From positions 1 through 36,403 of the forward strand of contig DYJV01000021.1 of the NCBI GenBank assembly GCA_020722945.1: 36,403 nucleotides of DNA, read 5' to 3'. Under the pieces are notes generated by a model, which searched no databases, was not told the DNA's origin, and saw nothing but the letters and a program-made list of their open reading frames with translations. The position numbers and the translations under genes are program-made. This document shows, piece by piece, positions 17,036 to 25,133 of this stretch (position 1 is its first letter; every line of letters starts with the position of its first letter). Source of the stretch: Candidatus Methylomirabilis sp. (lineage in GTDB: Bacteria; DYJV01).

Positions 17036-18079
17036 ATGAAAGAGATAAAAAATTTTACAATAGAAGAGCTTAAAGAGCAGCTATCATTAATTGACATAAA
17101 ACCTTTCAAAGCAAATCAGATTTTTCAGTGGATATACCAGAAAGGTATCTTTGATTTTAGCCAGATGAGCAATATCTCCAAAAAAGATCATCAACTCTTG
17201 TCTGACAATTTTAAAATATCTTTACCCCAAATCATCCAATCATCCCAATCTATCGACGGGACAATAAAGTTTGCAATCAGACTTTACGACAACCACATAA
17301 TTGAATCTGTTTTGATCTTTGATGAGGATAGAACTACCCTCTGTCTATCTACTCAGGTTGGATGCAGAATGGGTTGCAAATTCTGTTTTACTGCAAAGAT
17401 GGGATTCAAGAGGAATCTTGAAGTCAGCGAAATAGTTGATCAAATTTTAGCTGCAAAATTTCTTTTAAATAATGGATGTTTCAAAATCACTAATCTTGTT
17501 TTTATGGGTATGGGTGAACCTCTTGATAATTTTGAAAATTTAAAAAAAGCGTTATCAGTAATAATGAATGAATACGGATTTAATTTCTCTTACAGAAAAA
17601 TCACAGTTTCAAGCTGTGGAATTACTGACAAGATCACAGAATTTGGGGAAAATTTTAAAATAAATCTTGCAATATCTCTACATTCCCCTTTTAAAGAGGA
17701 GAGAGATACTATTATGCCTATAAACAAAAAATATAATTTAGAGGAGTTGATTAATGTTTGTAGAAGATACCCTTTGTTAAATAGACAGAGGATAACCTTT
17801 GAATATCTTATGATAAAAAACTTCAATGACAAGATTAAAGATGCAAAAGAGCTTGTCAAATTACTCTCTCCGCTAAAAAGTAAAGTAAACCTCATACAGT
17901 TTAACTGCTTCCCATCTTCAGAGTATCAAACATCAGATTATGAAACAATTATTAAATTTCAAGATTATTTATCATCAAAAAAAATTTCAACTACGTTAAG
18001 AAAAAGCAAGGGGCAAGATATACTTGCAGCATGTGGTCAGCTAAGCAGTCAAATAAATTCAGAGCAAATAAAAAAATAA
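17036..18079 (+). CDS. rlmN: 23S rRNA/tRNA adenine C2-methyltransferase RlmN
   Basis: 347 residues. A radical-SAM enzyme that methylates C2 of A2503 in 23S rRNA and A37 in some tRNAs. The cluster motif is CRMGCKFC (Cys110, 114, 117). The two catalytic cysteines of the mechanism are present as Cys103 (TLCLST) and Cys333 (ILAACGQL). FMGMGEPL, SSCGI and LAISLHSP are standard RlmN landmarks. The N-terminal helical domain (about 1-95) is complete. The ATG has no clear Shine-Dalgarno; it is preceded by an A-rich stretch. It could be cotranscribed with the aminotransferase gene. A stem with T-rich tail follows at 18126. Confidence 0.95.
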   Translation: MKEIKNFTIEELKEQLSLIDIKPFKANQIFQWIYQKGIFDFSQMSNISKKDHQLLSDNFKISLPQIIQSSQSIDGTIKFAIRLYDNHIIESVLIFDEDRTTLCLSTQVGCRMGCKFCFTAKMGFKRNLEVSEIVDQILAAKFLLNNGCFKITNLVFMGMGEPLDNFENLKKALSVIMNEYGFNFSYRKITVSSCGITDKITEFGENFKINLAISLHSPFKEERDTIMPINKKYNLEELINVCRRYPLLNRQRITFEYLMIKNFNDKIKDAKELVKLLSPLKSKVNLIQFNCFPSSEYQTSDYETIIKFQDYLSSKKISTTLRKSKGQDILAACGQLSSQINSEQIKK

Positions 18080-18125
18080 AATAGAGTATTATGCTCATTT
18101 TTATTAACTAAAACTGATAGATACT

Positions 18126-18165
18126 ATCGTTTAAAAAAAAATTTTTAAACGATGTTTTATATTTT
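18126..18165 (+). terminator. terminator-like stem after rlmN
   Basis: ATCGTTTAAAAA (18126-18137) and TTTTTAAACGAT (18142-18153) form a 12-pair stem with a 4-base loop, followed by GTTTTATATTTTT. AT-rich, so perhaps only moderately strong. Confidence 0.55.
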
Positions 18166-18178
18166 TCAAAAAAAGTAT

Positions 18179-18207
18179 TTGACATAAAAAAAAATTAATG
18201 TTAATTA
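18179..18207 (+). promoter_or_regulatory. promoter of the second porin gene
   Basis: TTGACA (18179-18184), 17 bases, TAATTA (18202-18207). The leader would be about 110 bases and carries the orphan Shine-Dalgarno at 18250-18260. Confidence 0.6.
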
Positions 18208-18249
18208 ATAAAAATTAATTCTTGCAAATTATCTTTTGTTATTAATAAA

Positions 18250-18260
18250 GAAAGGAGGTG
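18250..18260 (+). promoter_or_regulatory. orphan strong Shine-Dalgarno (STAB-SD-like) in the porin leader
   Basis: GAAAGGAGGTG is nearly the full complement of a 16S rRNA 3' end, yet no start codon with an open frame follows it at a usable distance; the next GTG reaches TAA after three codons. The true ribosome-binding site, AAAGGAGG, is at 18310-18317. GAAAGGAGG is the sequence of the known mRNA-stabilising STAB-SD of Bacillus cry3A leaders. Confidence 0.55.
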
Positions 18261-18324
18261 GAGAAGTAAAATTACACTTTATACATCATAAAGCAATATA
18301 CCAAAATTAAAGGAGGATATCTAA

Positions 18325-19788
18325 ATGAAGAAATTTATTAGTTTTTTATTTGTAGCTATATTGTTGTGCTTTGCAGCTAACTCTTATGCTGCTATGGGTT
18401 ATGTTAGTGCTAAATCAAGCGATGTGGACATCAAGCTTTTTGGTAGTGAGCAAATGTGGCCTACTTTCATCTCAAATGCAAGCTTCAATTCAGATGTGCA
18501 AGGAGCTATCGGTAGAGAAGATGGTAACGAAAGAGAATTTGATATCAGAAACCAATTCAGAATGGGTTGGGATATTCAAGGTGACAAATGGACAGGCTTC
18601 TTTATTTTAGAAGATGACATTAACGCCACCAAGACCAACACTGACCGTGTAGAAAATGGTCTTAATAGTTCAGGTGGATTTGGTCTTGAGAAGTTACAGT
18701 TTACTTATGAATTCTGCAAATGTTTTGTATTAGAAGCAGGTTGGAACGATAAATTTCTTGATATTCAATCTGGTGGGTTACTCTATGGTGATGACCATCC
18801 ATTTATAGGCTTTAAAGGTGGAGAGAAAAATTGGAACTATGAATTACTATTCCTCTCAATCAGAAATGATGGTAAAGATAATATAAAAGTAAGACCAGGT
18901 GCTACTTTTAATGGGTCACAAGATAACCTTTTTGCTTACACAGCTAAATTTGCTTACACATTTGATACAGGTGCAGGAAAATTTACAGTATCTCCATTTG
19001 CTGCATACCAAAATAACTCTATAGCAAGAGCAAATTCATACTATTTTGGATTTGAAGGTTATGGTAAACTTGGTATGATTACACCAAGATTTGAAGTTGT
19101 TTATGCTGGTGGTAAACAAGATGGTGTTACAAACTCTGACAAAACAGTAGATAATCTTGATATTTCTGCATGGGCAGCTTATTTGTCATTTGAATTTGCT
19201 GTTAATAAAGCTTTCAACCCTTATATTGGTGGATATTACATCAGTGGTGATGGCGATGGTAATGATGGCGATATCAGTAACTTCCAAGGTATTACCGGTA
19301 TCTCCAAATTCACATCTACATTCGGTATGGGTTATGGCGATGCTATGACTGATACAAATGCTCTTGGGATGGTTCTCTACGATATCAACCCTATATTAGT
19401 TACACCAACTGGTGCAGCACTCGGTTCTGGTTACGGTGGAATCGGTGGAGCTAGCAAAAATGCTCAGCCTGGTCTTATCTTCTTAGGTCTTGGTTTTAAA
19501 GGTGATTTAAGTGATGTAATGGCAAAAGGTCTATCATACAAAATCCAAACATACTATTTACAGTATGAAGATACTGGCGCTCTTGAAGATTATGCAGGAC
19601 GTAAAATTAGTGATGATTTAGCTTGGGGTTTCACATGGAATCTATCTTATGCACTCAACAAACACTTCACTGTTCTCAATACATCTACTGTAATAATTCC
19701 TGATAATGCTATTGAAGATTTGAGAAACAGCAAAGATTATAATGACACAATGTTTGTAAATACTACAGAACTTGTTTGGAGATTCTAA
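18325..19788 (+). CDS. outer-membrane beta-barrel porin
   Basis: 487 residues with a signal peptide (about 1-22, ANSYAA), then a Gly/Phe/Tyr-rich barrel whose strands end in aromatic residues (for example FRMGWDIQGDKWTGFFIL) and whose last residues are TTELVWRF, a classic C-terminal Phe barrel signal. Asp/Gly-rich loops such as GDGDGNDGD (about 311) may bind calcium. Two Cys in EFCKCF (about 130) are unusual for a barrel. It resembles major outer-membrane porins of Deferribacterota and Desulfovibrionales; the exact family is uncertain. Codon choice is more even and GC richer than neighbours, which fits high expression. It has a strong promoter, a long leader with an orphan Shine-Dalgarno, a perfect ribosome-binding site and a strong terminator. 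Probably the major porin. Confidence 0.8.
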   Translation: MKKFISFLFVAILLCFAANSYAAMGYVSAKSSDVDIKLFGSEQMWPTFISNASFNSDVQGAIGREDGNEREFDIRNQFRMGWDIQGDKWTGFFILEDDINATKTNTDRVENGLNSSGGFGLEKLQFTYEFCKCFVLEAGWNDKFLDIQSGGLLYGDDHPFIGFKGGEKNWNYELLFLSIRNDGKDNIKVRPGATFNGSQDNLFAYTAKFAYTFDTGAGKFTVSPFAAYQNNSIARANSYYFGFEGYGKLGMITPRFEVVYAGGKQDGVTNSDKTVDNLDISAWAAYLSFEFAVNKAFNPYIGGYYISGDGDGNDGDISNFQGITGISKFTSTFGMGYGDAMTDTNALGMVLYDINPILVTPTGAALGSGYGGIGGASKNAQPGLIFLGLGFKGDLSDVMAKGLSYKIQTYYLQYEDTGALEDYAGRKISDDLAWGFTWNLSYALNKHFTVLNTSTVIIPDNAIEDLRNSKDYNDTMFVNTTELVWRF

Positions 19789-19814
19789 TCTAACAATTTT
19801 CATATCTTATTTTT

Positions 19815-19844
19815 AAAAGCGGGGTTTATCCCCGCTTTTTTTTT
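19815..19844 (+). terminator. strong terminator of the second porin gene
   Basis: AAAAGCGGGG (19815-19824) and CCCCGCTTTT (19830-19839) pair across TTTAT, followed by more T. Textbook intrinsic terminator. Confidence 0.9.
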
Positions 19845-19847
19845 ACA

Positions 19848-19943
19848 ATAATATCAACTCTAAATTTGATCAGTCTCAATATGTTATAAAATTTCAGTAG
19901 CCAATAACCTCTCTTTTTTTACCATAATATCAACTCTAAATTT
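19848..19943. repeat. pair of 20-base direct repeats, 76 bases apart
   Basis: ATAATATCAACTCTAAATTT occurs at 19848-19867 and 19924-19943. The T-runs just before (…TTTTTTTACA and …TTTTTTTACC) extend the similarity to about 30 bases with one or two differences. Both copies lie between the porin terminator and the ribH promoter. Confidence 0.7.
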
Positions 19944-19957
19944 AAAAAACTTACTTC

Positions 19958-19986
19958 TTGATAAAAGGGGAATTTAATGTTATTTA
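19958..19986 (+). promoter_or_regulatory. promoter of ribH
   Basis: TTGATA (19958-19963), 17 bases, TATTTA (19981-19986); leader about 28 bases. No FMN-riboswitch sequence is visible before ribH. Confidence 0.5.
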
Positions 19987-20020
19987 AGTTAGAACTATAT
20001 GTATAAAATAGGGAGGAGCA

Positions 20021-20479
20021 ATGAAAATTATAGAGGGCCATATGAATGGGAATGGCTTAAAAGCAGCTATAATAGTTAGTAGATTCAATAGCTTTATTAC
20101 AGAAAGGCTGCTTGAAGGTGCCATCGATGGATTGACAAGGCACGGAGTTAGCAAAGAAGATATAGACATTTATAAAGTTCCCGGAGCTTTTGAAATCCCA
20201 CTTATTGCTCAAAAAGTAGCATCCAAAAATTACGACGGAGTTATCTGTCTTGGTGCTGTCATAAGGGGCTCTACTCCTCACTTTGATTATGTTGCAAATG
20301 AAGTCTCAAAAGGTATCGCTCACGTTTCATTACAACATAATAAACCTGTAATTTTTGGAGTCCTGACCACCGATACCATAGAGCAAGCTATAGAGAGAGC
20401 AGGAACAAAATCTGGCAACAAAGGTTATGATGCAGCACTTTCACTTATAGAATCATCAAATCTACTTAAAGGGATATAG
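20021..20479 (+). CDS. ribH: 6,7-dimethyl-8-ribityllumazine synthase
   Basis: 152 residues. It condenses the ribityl-aminouracil intermediate with 3,4-dihydroxy-2-butanone 4-phosphate, the penultimate step of riboflavin synthesis. Landmarks: SRFN (substrate aromatic site), [22 protein letters not shown] (active-site His next to the phosphate-binding loop) and [11 protein letters not shown]. Full length for the family, with no signal. GGGAGGAG precedes the ATG. nusB follows after 8 bases, a common ribH-nusB pairing. The other riboflavin genes are not in the window. Confidence 0.97.
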   Translation: MKIIEGHMNGNGLKAAIIVSRFNSFITERLLEGAIDGLTRHGVSKEDIDIYKVPGAFEIPLIAQKVASKNYDGVICLGAVIRGSTPHFDYVANEVSKGIAHVSLQHNKPVIFGVLTTDTIEQAIERAGTKSGNKGYDAALSLIESSNLLKGI

Positions 20480-20487
20480 CCTACAAA

Positions 20488-20973
20488 ATGAAATCGAGAA
20501 GAAAAGCAAGGGAGCTTGCTTTATTGGTTCTTTACCAATTTGAAGTAGGAAAAGAGCCCGATATTTTAAGTTGTATGAGGAGTGTAATAGCAGAGTTTTC
20601 AGATCTACAAAATATGATACTCAACGAAATAAACGATGATAATGATATTTTTTACAACGATTACCCTATAGATCAAGAAGTAATAGAATATTCAAGTGGT
20701 TTACTAAAAGGGATAAAAGATGAGTGGGATACACTAAATAAAATAATTAGTAATTATGCAAAGGCTTGGACACTTGAAAGGATACTGATAATTGACAGGA
20801 ATATCCTTAGAATTGCAATTTACGAATTTTTCTTTATAGATGATGTTCCAATAAAGGTTTCTATAAATGAAGCTGTAGAACTTGCAAAATTTTATTCAGG
20901 TGTAGAATCAAAAACCTTTATAAATGGGATATTAGACAAAATATACAAAAAAGAGCTTTACAAAGATGAATAA
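20488..20973 (+). CDS. nusB: transcription antitermination protein NusB
   Basis: 161 residues, all-helical. It starts with the conserved KSRRKARELALLVLYQFE, which binds boxA RNA with NusE (ribosomal protein S10) in rRNA antitermination. The C-terminal half has WTLERILIIDRNILRIAIYE and VSINEAVELAKFYSGVESKTFINGILD patterns typical of NusB. It is slightly longer than usual because of an acidic insert at about 45-60 (EINDDNDIFYND). The ribosome-binding site is weak, suggesting coupling to ribH. The next gene overlaps its end by 8 bases. Confidence 0.95.
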   Translation: MKSRRKARELALLVLYQFEVGKEPDILSCMRSVIAEFSDLQNMILNEINDDNDIFYNDYPIDQEVIEYSSGLLKGIKDEWDTLNKIISNYAKAWTLERILIIDRNILRIAIYEFFFIDDVPIKVSINEAVELAKFYSGVESKTFINGILDKIYKKELYKDE

Positions 20974-21247
20974 TGCTATATTCCTCTTCATAGATAAGAG
21001 CACTAACCCATTAAAAGGGAATTTAAGTTATTTTAATTTTTATCTAAATGGTCAAATTAGCAAACTTTTATATAATAATGAGCTGTTCCTAAATGAGAAA
21101 GAGTGTGTCATTCTATTCAAAAATGAAATAAACAACCTTTTGCCAGAAAAAATAGTTTTTTTTGTTAATTTTAAAGAAAATATTCAGCAAAAAATAGAAA
21201 AAGTTAAACAATCATTAAATGTTCAACATCCTGTTATAATTTTTTAA
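20966..21247 (+). CDS. small protein of unknown function downstream of nusB
   Basis: 93 residues, no recognised family. It overlaps the last codons of nusB, so it is probably coupled to it. Neutral to mildly basic, with short predicted strands (NAIFLFID, VILF, IVFFVNF) and a final helix with KIEKVKQSL: an alpha/beta pattern, no signal peptide, no membrane segment and no cysteine besides Cys at KECVIL. Base use matches neighbours, so it looks native. It could be a fast-evolving or clade-restricted gene. Function not assignable. Confidence 0.55.
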   Translation: MNNAIFLFIDKSTNPLKGNLSYFNFYLNGQISKLLYNNELFLNEKECVILFKNEINNLLPEKIVFFVNFKENIQQKIEKVKQSLNVQHPVIIF

Positions 21248-21291
21248 TACTCTTACTTTTATTAAAAATTTTATTATGGATAAACTATCTT

Positions 21292-21321
21292 TTGATATCT
21301 AAATTTTAATATTGCTATCAT
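21292..21321 (+). promoter_or_regulatory. possible promoter of the hsp20-lon unit
   Basis: TTGATA (21292-21297), 18 bases, TATCAT (21316-21321). No CIRCE element and no clear sigma-32 box is seen in 21248-21407. Confidence 0.4.
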
Positions 21322-21346
21322 AATTTTTACTCTCTGAAATCGTAAA

Positions 21347-21364
21347 AAATATTTTAAAATATTT
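21347..21364. promoter_or_regulatory. 18-base AT-only palindrome before hsp20
   Basis: AAATATTTTAAAATATTT is a perfect palindrome placed between the predicted promoter and the hsp20 start. In such AT-rich DNA it may be chance, but its position suits an operator. Confidence 0.3.
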
Positions 21365-21407
21365 ATCCAATATAGAAAATGAATCAAGTCATTAAAAAGA
21401 GGATTTT

Positions 21408-21800
21408 ATGGGAAGGAAAATTACAAAATTATTAGACAAAATATCTCTTTTTGAAAATCAGATTGAAAAGATAGCAAATTCGATTAACTTTTATTATAAC
21501 AACTACACTCTAACTCTTTATACTGACATACTTGAATCAGAAGATTCCCTGATTATAAAAATTGATATACCCGGAATTAACAATAATTGTATAAATATCT
21601 ACAACGAAAACGATTCACTAATCATTGAAGGGGTAAAAGATAGAGATGATATCTACGAAAAGGGGAAATATCTATTAGCAGAGCGGAGCTTTGGCAAATT
21701 CAGAAATAACATCCAAATATCAGATAAATTTGATTTAAAGAGTATTGATCACTATATTAAAAATGGTGTCCTACACATTACAATAAAAAAACATTCATAA
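21408..21800 (+). CDS. small heat shock protein (Hsp20 / alpha-crystallin)
   Basis: 130 residues. An ATP-independent holdase that keeps unfolding proteins soluble. The alpha-crystallin domain spans about 40-128: IDIPGINNNCINIYNENDSLIIEG, then the hallmark ERSFGKFRNNIQI and KNGVLHITIKK. It ends right after the domain, so the usual C-terminal I-x-I tail that docks in oligomers is missing or degenerate, which may limit assembly size. AGAGGA precedes the ATG. lon follows 17 bases later; chaperone and protease as one quality-control unit makes sense. Confidence 0.92.
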   Translation: MGRKITKLLDKISLFENQIEKIANSINFYYNNYTLTLYTDILESEDSLIIKIDIPGINNNCINIYNENDSLIIEGVKDRDDIYEKGKYLLAERSFGKFRNNIQISDKFDLKSIDHYIKNGVLHITIKKHS

Positions 21801-21817
21801 TATTAGGAGGAGAATAA

Positions 21818-24175
21818 GTGGAACAAGAAGTTAAACAAATTGAAGAGTTTAACATACCAGAAGAGTTGCCGTTACTTCCAGTTAAAGATATGGTTGTTTT
21901 TCCATATATGATAATACCTCTGTTTGTAGGAAGAGATTTTTCTGTTCAGGCTATTGATGAGGCTCTCTCAAAAGATAGATTAATTTTTATTTCAGCACAG
22001 AAAAATCAAAATGAAAACCCTCCAAAGTTTGACAATATATACAAAATAGGGACAGTATCAATGATAATAAGGATGCTCAAACTTCCTGACGGCAAGGTAA
22101 AAATTTTGGTTCAAGGTATTGCAAAAGCTGAAATAGAATCTATCGTAAGAGATAAACCTTTTTACACTGTAAAGATAAACAAAATAGAAGAGGATAAAGA
22201 TAAAGCAATTACCAACGAAGAGGAAGCTCTAATAAGAGATATCAAAGAAAAGCTCGAAAAAATGCTTTCGATGGGGAGAATATTATCACCTGAAGTTGTT
22301 ATGATTCTGGAAAGTATCAATGACCCCAACAGATTATCAGAGTTAGTCGCTGCCAACATAGGCCTTAAAGTTGATGAGTTACAGAAAATACTCGAAAACA
22401 ATAATCCAATTGAAAAATTAAGAGAAGTTCACTCTATCTTATCAAGAGAGGTAGAGATACTTAATATGCAATACAAGATCCAATCAAAAGCCAAAGACGA
22501 AATGAACAAGGTCCAAAAAGATTATTTTTTAAGGGAGCAGCTCAAAGCAATCAAGAGTGAGCTTGGGGAAGCAAATGAAAGAGATGAAGAGATTGAAGAG
22601 TTATCGAAAAAGATAAAAAAATTAAAACTCCCCAAAATTGCAAAAGAGGAAGCCATGAAGCAGTTAGAACGATTGGACAAAATGCATAGCGATACTGCTG
22701 AATCAAATATAATAAGGACATACCTTGAATGGATGATAGATATCCCATGGTCAAAATCTACAAAAGATACTCTTGATATAAAAAAGGGTAAGAAAATCTT
22801 AAATGAAGATCACTACGGATTAGAAAAAGTAAAAGAGAGAATTCTTGAGTTTTTGAGTGTAAGAAAATTAAAAGAGACACATAAAGGTCCAATTTTATGC
22901 TTTGTAGGTCCACCCGGCGTGGGGAAAACATCTCTTGGGAAATCAATAGCAAGAGCTCTTGGAAGAAAATTCTACAGACTTTCGCTCGGTGGGGTTCGAG
23001 ATGAAGCAGAGATACGTGGTCACCGAAGAACATACATTGGAGCAATGCCCGGAAGAATAATACAAGGATTAAAACAGGCAGGGAGTAACAATCCTGTATT
23101 TATGCTTGATGAAGTTGACAAAATTGGTATGGATTTCAGAGGAGACCCTGCATCTGCACTACTTGAAGTATTAGACCCTGAGCAGAACAAGGAGTTTTCT
23201 GATCACTACCTAAATGTCCCTTTTGATCTATCCAATGTTATGTTTATAACTACTGCAAATTCCATAGACCCTATCCCCCCTGCATTAAAGGATAGGATGG
23301 AAACCATAGAAATATCAGGATACACCGATGAGGAGAAATTACAAATATCTAAGAAATACCTCATCCCAAGACAGATTAATGAAAATGGAATCACATCAGA
23401 AAACATAAAAATAACAGATAGAGTAATATTAAAAATTATAAATGAATATACAGCCGAATCAGGAGTGAGAAACCTTGAACGGAATATTGCATCTTTATGT
23501 AGAAAAGTTGCAAAAAATATAGCCTCACATGAAGGCACATTTTTTAATATAAATGCCAAAAATCTTACCAAATTTTTAGGACCTCCCAAATTCTTGCCTG
23601 ACGACGATATATCTCAAAATAGTGTTGGGGTTGCGACAGGTCTTGCTTGGACAGAGTATGGTGGTGAGATACTATACATAGAAGTTCTTCTGGTTGATGG
23701 GGAAGGGAAACTTATTCTTACAGGTCACCTTGGAGATGTAATGAAAGAATCTGCTCAGGCGGCTCTTACTTTTACAAGAAGCAGAGCTACTTTCTACAAC
23801 ATAGATAAAGAGCTATTTACTAAAAAAGATATACATATACATTTCCCAGCAGGTGCAATACCAAAAGATGGACCATCAGCAGGGATAACTATTACCACAG
23901 CAATCGTATCAGCTTTCAGTAAGATCCCTGTTAAAACTGAAGTCTGTATGACCGGTGAGGTAACTCTCACAGGAAGAGTCTTTCCGATAGGAGGATTAAA
24001 AGAGAAGAGTCTTGCAGCATTAAGAGCTAAAAAGAAGATTATAATTTTACCTGAAAAGAATAAAAAGGATTTTGAAGAGATACCAAAAAGGGTAAAAGAC
24101 AATATAAAATTTGAATTTGTTACAAATATGGATCAAGTTTTAGATATTGCATTAGATAAAAAAAATGGTAAATGA
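21818..24175 (+). CDS. lon: ATP-dependent protease Lon
   Basis: 785 residues. It degrades misfolded and regulatory proteins in the cytosol as a hexamer. Order: N-terminal substrate domain (LPVKDMVVFPYMIIPLFVGR, about 20-210), coiled coil, AAA+ module with GPPGVGKT (about 363-370) and FMLDEVDKIG, and the protease domain with the catalytic Ser687 (DGPSAG) and Lys730 (GGLKEK), spaced 43 residues as in E. coli Lon. The start is GTG, with AGGAGGAG just upstream; this matches the usual Lon N-terminus. thiL overlaps its end by 11 bases. Complete, standard length. Confidence 0.97.
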   Translation: MEQEVKQIEEFNIPEELPLLPVKDMVVFPYMIIPLFVGRDFSVQAIDEALSKDRLIFISAQKNQNENPPKFDNIYKIGTVSMIIRMLKLPDGKVKILVQGIAKAEIESIVRDKPFYTVKINKIEEDKDKAITNEEEALIRDIKEKLEKMLSMGRILSPEVVMILESINDPNRLSELVAANIGLKVDELQKILENNNPIEKLREVHSILSREVEILNMQYKIQSKAKDEMNKVQKDYFLREQLKAIKSELGEANERDEEIEELSKKIKKLKLPKIAKEEAMKQLERLDKMHSDTAESNIIRTYLEWMIDIPWSKSTKDTLDIKKGKKILNEDHYGLEKVKERILEFLSVRKLKETHKGPILCFVGPPGVGKTSLGKSIARALGRKFYRLSLGGVRDEAEIRGHRRTYIGAMPGRIIQGLKQAGSNNPVFMLDEVDKIGMDFRGDPASALLEVLDPEQNKEFSDHYLNVPFDLSNVMFITTANSIDPIPPALKDRMETIEISGYTDEEKLQISKKYLIPRQINENGITSENIKITDRVILKIINEYTAESGVRNLERNIASLCRKVAKNIASHEGTFFNINAKNLTKFLGPPKFLPDDDISQNSVGVATGLAWTEYGGEILYIEVLLVDGEGKLILTGHLGDVMKESAQAALTFTRSRATFYNIDKELFTKKDIHIHFPAGAIPKDGPSAGITITTAIVSAFSKIPVKTEVCMTGEVTLTGRVFPIGGLKEKSLAALRAKKKIIILPEKNKKDFEEIPKRVKDNIKFEFVTNMDQVLDIALDKKNGK

Positions 24176-25133
24176 ATTTGAGCTTATCTCAGTTATAAAA
24201 AGTAAGTTCAATGCACCACTTATAGGTGATGATGCGGCAGTTATAGGCTCTCTTTTGATTAGTAAAGATTTACTTATTGAAAATATTCATTTTAAGATAG
24301 ATAACAATTTTTTTGATATTGGAGCAAAATCCCTTATTTCAAATATCAGCGATATAATTGCAATGGGTGGGAAAGCCACCCATTTCTTTTTAGGCTTGGG
24401 AATTCCTCCCAAATACTCATTTGAAGAAATTGATAATTTACTTGATGGCATAAATTTTATATCTCAGAAGTATGGAGTAACCCTCGCTGGTGGAGATACT
24501 TCAAAAAGTCAAAATCTATCAATTTCAATCACAATTATTGGGGATCTTATGGGGAATCAACCTATTTATCGTTCAAATGCAAATGTAGATGATGATATAT
24601 GGGTTACTGGAAATTTGGGAGACTCACATATCGGGTTACAGATAATATTAGAAAACATCAAAATACCCAATCTGACTCTAAAAGAGTATTTTATAAAAAA
24701 ACATTTTTCAAAAGAGTTACACCCAGAGTTTATCTTTGAGTTAAACAAAAATAAATTGATAAACTCTATGATTGATATATCGGATGGCTTTATTCAAGAT
24801 ATTGGACATATTCTTAGCCAAAGCAGTAAATTTTCAGAGATAACTATTGCTCAAATCCCTATTTCAGAAAATTATTTGCAAATCAAATCACTCCTCAATG
24901 ATGACTTTTATAAAATACCTTTATATTCAGGAGAGGAGTATGAGCTTATATTTACATCTTCGTATCACAATAGAGATTCAATCTTGGAGATAGGTAATAA
25001 ACACAACGTAAAACTCTCTAATGTTGGAAAAGTTGTAAACCGAAACTCTCAAAGTAGAATTAAATTTATCGATTCAGATATCTTTAATTTTACATCTTCC
25101 GATATAAAAAATTTAGGTTATAGGCATTTCTAA
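24165..25133 (+). CDS. thiL: thiamine-monophosphate kinase
   Basis: 322 residues. It phosphorylates thiamine monophosphate with ATP to thiamine pyrophosphate, the last step of cofactor synthesis. PurM/AIR-synthetase fold: GDDAAVIG near residue 20 (Mg-ATP Asp pair), then ISNISDIIAMGGKATHF, LAGGDTSKS and IDISDGFIQDIGHIL are typical ThiL landmarks. It overlaps lon by 11 bases and shares one base with the next start (TAATG), so translation is coupled in the lon-thiL-methylase set. It supplies TPP, which the fused oxidoreductase at 5.1-8.8 kb needs; that link is functional inference only. Confidence 0.93.
   Translation: MVNEFELISVIKSKFNAPLIGDDAAVIGSLLISKDLLIENIHFKIDNNFFDIGAKSLISNISDIIAMGGKATHFFLGLGIPPKYSFEEIDNLLDGINFISQKYGVTLAGGDTSKSQNLSISITIIGDLMGNQPIYRSNANVDDDIWVTGNLGDSHIGLQIILENIKIPNLTLKEYFIKKHFSKELHPEFIFELNKNKLINSMIDISDGFIQDIGHILSQSSKFSEITIAQIPISENYLQIKSLLNDDFYKIPLYSGEEYELIFTSSYHNRDSILEIGNKHNVKLSNVGKVVNRNSQSRIKFIDSDIFNFTSSDIKNLGYRHF

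Noticed and set aside
19845-20020. FMN riboswitch before ribH
   Set aside because: None of the conserved FMN-element sequence blocks is present.
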